A stretch of 10,239 nt of DNA from Sulfidibacterium sp964473895. GTDB taxonomy: Bacteria > Bacteroidota > Bacteroidia > Bacteroidales > F082. The position numbers and the translations under genes are program-made. Each line of letters starts with the position of its first letter. Position 1 is the stretch's first letter. The stretch spans positions 1 to 10,239 of the forward strand of contig CAYYRE010000113.1 in assembly GCA_964473895.1 (NCBI GenBank), in the 5' to 3' direction. Positions 7,341-10,239 of the stretch are shown piece after piece. The notes below the pieces were generated by a model. The model had not been told where the DNA came from. It saw only the letters and a list, made by a program, of their open reading frames with translations, and made no database searches.

Positions 7341-7370
7341 TATCGCGAGGAGGTACGACGAAGCGATCTC
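7341..7370 (+). repeat. REP-like dispersed repeat (ATCGC...GCGAT ends)
   Basis: The segment contains CGCGAGGAGGTACGACGAAG and closes with an outer 5-bp palindrome, ATCGC at 7342-7346 and GCGAT at 7363-7367, then CTC. It matches the form of a widespread intergenic repeat I recall as ...GCGAGGAGGNACGACGAAGC.... The assignment is by memory of the pattern, not a search. Confidence 0.55.
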
Positions 7371-7483
7371 TTAATGTACAATGATCTAATTAGATATTTT
7401 TTATCTACAGCACCTCAAAATAAAATTTAGCCTACTTTCCGCTTTAATGGGAGGGTAGGGGTGGGTTTTTAATCATTTTTCTG

Positions 7484-7587
7484 CCTGCCCGACTACTGGT
7501 CAGGCGGGCCTGCCCGACTTTGCTGGTCAGGCGGGCCTGCCCGACAACTGGTCAGACAGGCCTGCCTGGCTAACGCAGGCAGACAGG
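7484..7587. repeat. Four head-to-tail palindromic units (25-27 bp)
   Basis: Units run 7484-7508, 7509-7535, 7536-7560 and 7561-7587 with no spacers. The first three share CCTGCCCGAC and a right arm of the form GTCAGGCGGG or GTCAGACAGG around an ACTG/GCTG centre. The fourth has CCTGCCTGGC...GCAGACAGG-like arms and a TAACG centre. Each can fold into a GC-rich hairpin of about 8-10 bp. The array sits 74 bases beyond the stop of the ammonium transporter gene, so it would be in its 3' untranslated region. The absence of spacers excludes CRISPR. Confidence 0.8.
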
Positions 7588-7660
7588 TGTGCCGGTTTGC
7601 CGCCATGGATTTTTCATCAAACATTAAACAACTTTATGTTGAAGTGTTCATTGCCACCTG

Positions 7661-9025
7661 TCAGTCGAATGCCGTGTAAGCGGTTTCGCCGTGCATGGCT
7701 TCATCCATTCCGATGGCCTCTTCTTTGGGGGTGGCACGTAACCCGAACAGTTTGTCGGTGAATACAAAAAGCAGGAAAGTCAATGCCCCCGAGTAAACAA
7801 CGGTTGCCGCTACGGCCACAAACTGTACCCATAACTGGTGGGCATTTCCGTAGAGAAGTCCTTTGTATTGGCTTTGGATAAAAGGTGAGGCCAATACTCC
7901 GGTAAGCAAAGCACCTACTATTCCGCCTACGCCGTGCACACCGAAAGCATCCAAAGTGTCATCGTAGCCCAGTTTGGTTTTTACATAAGCTACCATAACG
8001 AAACAAACCAGCGAAACCATAATGCCAATGGTGAGTGCGCCGGCCACGCCGACAAAACCGGCCGCGGGGGTAATGGCCACCAGCCCGGCAACAGCGCCGG
8101 TGGAAACACCGACGAGTGTGGGTTTTCCGCCGATAAACCAATCCAACAATGCCCAGGTGAGTGCCGCCGCCGAAGCCGCAATGTGGGTTACCAGAAAAGC
8201 ACTGGCCGCCAACCCGTCGGCGGCCAGCCCGCTCCCCGCATTGAACCCGAACCAGCCAAACCATAACAACGCCGCCCCAATGGCCACAAACGGAATGTTG
8301 TGCGGAGGTACGGCATGACCTTTGTAATCGTGCCGTTTTCCAAGCATGAGCGCCATAACCAGGGCGGCTATGCCTGCGTTGATGTGTACAACTGTCCCTC
8401 CGGCAAAATCGAGCGCCCCCCGTTGGGCCAGCCAACCATCCGCCGACCATACCCAATGCGCCACCGGGTTATAAACCAAAACCGACCAGAGCAGCGAAAA
8501 GATGATGAACCCTTTGAACCGGATTCTTTCGGCAAAAGCACCGATGATGAGCGCAGGGGTAATTACGGCAAACATCATTTGAAACAATACAAAAACAATA
8601 TGAGGTATGGTGCCGACATTTCCAGCACCTCCGGGTTGTGCATGGGAGATAAAATAAGGACTCAGGTCACTTAAACGGATTCCCCGCAGCAGGGCCCATT
8701 GAAAATCGCCGATATAAGGTGCGAGTATGCCTTTTGCACTGCTGAAAGCCAGACTGTATCCCACGGTGACCCACTCAATACTGATAATTGCCATGATCAT
8801 AAAACTTTGCATGAAAATGTTCAGGATATTTTTTTGCCGTACCAGACCACCGTAAAAAAGGGCCAAGCCGGGAATGGTCATGAGCATAACCAATGCCGTG
8901 GCCATGATCATCCAAGCGGTGTCGCCGGCGTTGACACGGGGCATGGAAGCCGGGGCAGCCGACACCATAGCGGGAAAAGAAATTAACAGGCTCAACAGAA
9001 CCACAGATTTGTAGATTGTCTTCAT
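7661..9025 (-). CDS. amt: Ammonium transporter (Amt/MEP/Rh family)
   Basis: This 454-residue inner-membrane channel takes up ammonium and probably works as a trimer. An N-terminal signal peptide (about 1-23, ending AMVSA) precedes the mature protein, as in E. coli AmtB. The pore residues are all visible: the twin histidines H214 (VVHINAG) and H364 (GVHGVGG), spaced 150 residues apart as in AmtB; D206 in LDFAGGTVVH; W193; gate phenylalanines F152 and F261; and S265 (FNAGSG). AERIRF at 165-170 is a family signature. The C-terminal tail (about 425-454), which in this family contacts P-II, ends GMDEAMHGETAYTAFD and is intact. The P-II gene lies 32 bases upstream in the same unit, the usual pairing in which P-II closes the channel when nitrogen is ample. 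Expression is probably controlled through the attenuator-like leader at 9418-9637. Confidence 0.96.
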   Translation of the reverse strand: MKTIYKSVVLLSLLISFPAMVSAAPASMPRVNAGDTAWMIMATALVMLMTIPGLALFYGGLVRQKNILNIFMQSFMIMAIISIEWVTVGYSLAFSSAKGILAPYIGDFQWALLRGIRLSDLSPYFISHAQPGGAGNVGTIPHIVFVLFQMMFAVITPALIIGAFAERIRFKGFIIFSLLWSVLVYNPVAHWVWSADGWLAQRGALDFAGGTVVHINAGIAALVMALMLGKRHDYKGHAVPPHNIPFVAIGAALLWFGWFGFNAGSGLAADGLAASAFLVTHIAASAAALTWALLDWFIGGKPTLVGVSTGAVAGLVAITPAAGFVGVAGALTIGIMVSLVCFVMVAYVKTKLGYDDTLDAFGVHGVGGIVGALLTGVLASPFIQSQYKGLLYGNAHQLWVQFVAVAATVVYSGALTFLLFVFTDKLFGLRATPKEEAIGMDEAMHGETAYTAFD

Positions 9026-9057
9026 AAGGTATTTCTTTTTTGATGTTTTAATGAAAG

Positions 9058-9417
9058 CTAAGCTTTTCCGTTTTCTTTATTGTACAGTGCTTCGGGCCCT
9101 TTTTCTCCGGTACGGATCCGGTACGCCTCTTCGATGTCGGAAACAAAAATTTTTCCGTCACCCATTTCGCCGGTACGGCCGGCCTGCATGATGGCCCTGA
9201 CGGTGGTGTCAAGGTATTTGTCGCGCAAAACAATGGAAATCATAATGCGCTGGATGTAATGCGACTCAAATACCTGGCCCCTGACAACCTGTTCTTCGGT
9301 GGATTTCCCCAAACCGGTAATTTCCCAGTAGGAAAACCATTCGATGCCTGCTTCGTAAAGCGCCTTTTTAACGTCCTCAAACTTGGCTTTCCGGACAATG
9401 GCTTCAATCTTTTTCAT
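9058..9417 (-). CDS. glnK: P-II family nitrogen regulatory protein (GlnK-like)
   Basis: This 119-residue cytosolic P-II protein is expected to be a trimer that senses ATP/ADP and 2-oxoglutarate and binds the ammonium transporter encoded next. The family B-loop RTGEMGDGKIF (81-91) and the C-terminal RIRTGEKG (100-107) are intact, giving nucleotide-binding K89, R100 and R102. The T-loop region (about 36-54) is atypical. Aligned to E. coli GlnB it is one residue shorter, the uridylylated tyrosine Y51 becomes F50, and the ligand Gln39 becomes S39. Uridylylation is therefore unlikely. The start at 9417 (MKKIEAIVRK) is chosen by family alignment. A longer frame to 9468 runs through the terminator hairpin and gives an implausible N-terminus. 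The symbol reflects linkage to the transporter gene, since glnB and glnK cannot be separated by sequence here. Confidence 0.93.
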   Translation of the reverse strand: MKKIEAIVRKAKFEDVKKALYEAGIEWFSYWEITGLGKSTEEQVVRGQVFESHYIQRIMISIVLRDKYLDTTVRAIMQAGRTGEMGDGKIFVSDIEEAYRIRTGEKGPEALYNKENGKA

Positions 9418-9443
9418 GGTCTTTGTCTTTTTTTTGGTTAAAC

Positions 9444-9476
9444 AAAAAAGGCTTATGATTTTACTCATAAGCCTTT
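9444..9476 (-). terminator. Intrinsic terminator in the leader of the P-II/amt operon
   Basis: On the minus strand AAAGGCTTATGA (9476-9465) pairs perfectly with TCATAAGCCTTT (9458-9447) around the loop GTAAAA. The uninterrupted T stretch covers positions 9449-9444. The end lies 26 bases before the P-II start codon, leaving no room for a promoter between. No minus-strand gene is seen upstream that it could terminate, so it probably acts on the operon's own leader transcript. Confidence 0.82.
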
Positions 9477-9514
9477 CACAATTTATAATAAACTGATCAC
9501 ATTATAGGCTTATG
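9466..9514 (-). promoter_or_regulatory. Antiterminator pairing that competes with the terminator
   Basis: In the minus-strand RNA, CAUAAGCCU (9514-9506) is fully complementary to AGGCUUAUG (9474-9466), which is the 5' arm of the terminator. An additional 6-bp AU stem (UAUAAU 9506-9501 region with AUUAUA 9489-9484) lies inside the loop and would help the alternative fold. The leader peptide stop codon (9512-9510) is within the first strand. Pairing is seen directly; function is inferred. Confidence 0.6.
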
Positions 9515-9614
9515 GTGCTTTTCGCAATGAGTCGTTAGGCCCGTGCTGTTGCCTGCGGGAGAACACATTCCGGTTAGCTTGTTGTTTTATGATGTTTGTA
9601 CAATCAGCGCGCAT
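9510..9614 (-). CDS. Putative 34-residue leader peptide of the P-II/amt operon
   Basis: The ATG at 9614 begins a frame of 34 codons that ends in TAA at 9512-9510. The start is preceded by an A-rich stretch typical of Bacteroidetes start sites and lies about 22-25 bases after the predicted transcription start. The peptide has Gln-Gln at residues 11-12 (CAA CAA) and 22-23 (CAA CAG), four Asn and five Arg. The stop codon lies in the antiterminator strand. This is where a ribosome finishing translation would block the antiterminator and favour termination, while a ribosome stalled at the Gln codons would favour read-through. A small hairpin (CCCG/CGGG at 9559-9556 and 9543-9540) lies within the frame. 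I do not recognise the peptide, and a frame this short could arise by chance. Confidence 0.45.
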   Translation of the reverse strand: MRADCTNIIKQQANRNVFSRRQQHGPNDSLRKAP

Positions 9615-9641
9615 GCTGTTTTTATCTTTTGTTTTCGATTT

Positions 9642-9671
9642 CAAAAATAGATACAAATTTTGAAAAGTCAA
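9642..9671 (-). promoter_or_regulatory. Promoter of the P-II/amt operon
   Basis: On the minus strand TTG (9671-9669) is followed after 19 bases by TATTTTTG (9649-9642), the Bacteroidetes -33/-7 pattern with the same spacing as rpmH. Transcription should start near 9637, giving a leader of about 220 bases before the P-II start codon. Confidence 0.65.
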
Positions 9672-9927
9672 CAATTAAAAATAAAAAATTTAAACCAACA
9701 GAGAGCTGTATTGATTAAAAACCATTATAAGAACTTGATATTCAATACTAAAATAGGTTAATAAAAATATTCTTATATTTTCTATGTAAAATAACTATTG
9801 AAAATAAAAGGCCGGAAAAAACGATTGCGGAAAGTGTTACACAATTTAATGTGAAAAAAATAACATAAAAAAATAATGCGAATAAACTGAAAAAACGGTA
9901 ATAAAGAAACGGGAAGAGGTAAAAAAA
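9672..9927. other. AT-rich gene-free stretch
   Basis: I see no coding sequence or RNA gene in this strongly AT-rich stretch. The only local pattern is a GTGTTACAC palindrome (9834-9842) that overlaps CACAATTTAATGTG (9840-9853), which could be an operator or chance. No DnaA-box cluster is visible, so I do not call an origin. Confidence 0.5.
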
Positions 9928-9957
9928 TTTGCCAATAATTGAAGAAAAGTATCTTTT
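9928..9957 (+). promoter_or_regulatory. Promoter-like element
   Basis: TTTG at 9928-9931, 18 bases, then TATCTTTT at 9950-9957, seven of eight matches to TAnnTTTG. A transcript would start near 9964, about 18 bases before the ATG at 9982. The AT-rich background raises the chance of a false match. Confidence 0.35.
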
Positions 9958-9981
9958 TATTATGGTCTAATAAAAAACGAC

Positions 9982-10071
9982 ATGAATTACTATAGCATCA
10001 CCTTTGGGCTAAAAGGTCCAGTAAAAAGTCATAAAACATATAAAAAAATAAAAAGTAAGAATATATGTTGA
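9982..10071 (+). CDS. Possible 29-residue small protein of unknown function
   Basis: The frame starts MNYYSITFGLKGPVKSHK and ends in a lysine-rich tail before TGA. It is placed suitably behind the promoter-like element at 9928-9957 and has an A-rich start region. A small hairpin (ACCTTT 10000-10005 with AAAGGT 10012-10017) lies inside it. I do not recognise it. It may be a real small protein, a truncated gene start or chance. Confidence 0.2.
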   Translation: MNYYSITFGLKGPVKSHKTYKKIKSKNIC

Positions 10072-10077
10072 GTAGTG

Positions 10078-10239
10078 TTATGGGTAATCGGTTTTTAATC
10101 TCAACATCCCTGATGAGCCGGAGAATGCGGTGCGGCTATTTGCAGGCAGCGGGTAAAGCAGGGAAAGGATAAAGTTTTTCGGGGCACTTAACCGGGCGTG
10201 CAAATATTTCGCATCTCCTTTTGCGCAGCAGTAGGTTTT
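10078..10239 (-). CDS. Unrecognised partial reading frame entering from the right edge
   Basis: A minus-strand frame is open from the window edge for 53 codons to a TAA at 10080-10078. It coincides with a visible rise in G+C compared with the AT-rich DNA to its left, which would fit the 3' end of a gene or of a repeat. The translation (ending GMLRLKTDYP) shows no domain I know. A second minus frame is also open for about 32 codons, so non-coding repeat DNA is an alternative. Confidence 0.2.
   Translation of the reverse strand, partial: KTYCCAKGDAKYLHARLSAPKNFILSLLYPLPANSRTAFSGSSGMLRLKTDYP

Larger units (their letters stand above)
6915..7660. other. Gene-free region with repeats and hairpins
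   Basis: I see no credible coding sequence here on either strand. It holds a bulged inverted repeat (6924-6935 with 6965-6975), a weak 7-bp stem followed by T (7098-7104 with 7120-7126), two REP-like repeats (7141-7219, 7341-7370), two adjacent hairpins (7279-7298 and 7297-7324) and a palindromic array (7484-7587). It lies between the 3' ends of rpmH and the ammonium transporter gene, a usual place for REP sequences to collect. Confidence 0.7.

Noticed and set aside
7484..7587. CRISPR array
   Set aside because: Units abut with no spacers, differ in sequence, and no cas genes are present.
7934..8674. Several plus- and minus-strand frames of 60-165 codons within the ammonium transporter gene
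   Set aside because: They overlap a clearly real Amt gene with all pore residues, and their translations are low-complexity shadows.
9418..9468. A longer P-II protein starting at 9468
   Set aside because: The additional 17 residues come from the terminator hairpin and do not align with the P-II family, whose N-terminus is MKKIEAI-like at 9417.
9418..9637. A known riboswitch class (TPP, cobalamin, SAM, glutamine, c-di-GMP, ZTP) in the leader
   Set aside because: I could not match the conserved core of any of these classes by eye; a leader-peptide attenuator explains the stop codon position better.
9834..9853. Overlapping palindromes GTGTTACAC and CACAATTTAATGTG as an operator
   Set aside because: Short, isolated, not near a convincing promoter, and likely by chance in AT-rich DNA.
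9655..10080. Chromosomal origin (AT-rich DNA near rpmH/rsmG)
   Set aside because: I found no cluster of DnaA boxes (TTATNCACA or its complement) and no dnaA gene; AT-richness alone is not enough.
10080..10175. A plus-strand frame of about 31 codons starting at 10080
   Set aside because: No promoter or start context of its own and no recognisable sequence; it overlaps the minus-strand frame from the edge.

Overview
The window looks like chromosomal DNA of a free-living Bacteroidota (Bacteroidetes) bacterium. The evidence is repeated promoters of the phylum type (TTTG or TTG, about 19 bases, then TAnnTTTG) ahead of several genes, A-rich rather than Shine-Dalgarno-like start regions, and typical family members such as an RpmH of 50 residues, a membrane hybrid histidine kinase and a PepD-type M20 dipeptidase. 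No phage, plasmid or CRISPR genes are visible.

Layout from left to right. (1) 11-1711: an orphan membrane hybrid sensor kinase. (2) 1802-3107: an apparent two-gene unit of a small K+-channel-like protein and the 16S rRNA methyltransferase RsmG, behind a good promoter. (3) 3269-6439: a two-gene unit of an MFS carrier resembling the MFSD1 dipeptide-transporter family and a PepD-like dipeptidase, 27 bases apart, ended by a strong hairpin terminator. Together they could import and split dipeptides. (4) 6583-6735: rpmH with its own textbook promoter and terminator. (5) 6823-7660: a long gene-free stretch holding a perfect bidirectional terminator hairpin, REP-like dispersed repeats and a four-unit palindromic array. 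(6) 9417-7661 on the minus strand: a P-II signal protein followed by an ammonium transporter. (7) 9655-10239: mostly AT-rich DNA with no recognised gene. The base composition changes near the right edge, where an unrecognised partial reading frame enters.

The most interesting feature is the roughly 220-base leader of the P-II/ammonium transporter operon (minus strand, about 9637 to 9418). A promoter at 9642-9671 is followed by a 34-codon reading frame (9614-9510) with two Gln-Gln pairs. Its stop codon sits inside a strand that can pair with the 5' arm of a perfect intrinsic terminator. That terminator ends only 26 bases before the P-II start codon. This is the architecture of leader-peptide transcription attenuation, here placed on nitrogen-uptake genes, where glutamine is the natural signal. 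It is inferred from sequence alone.
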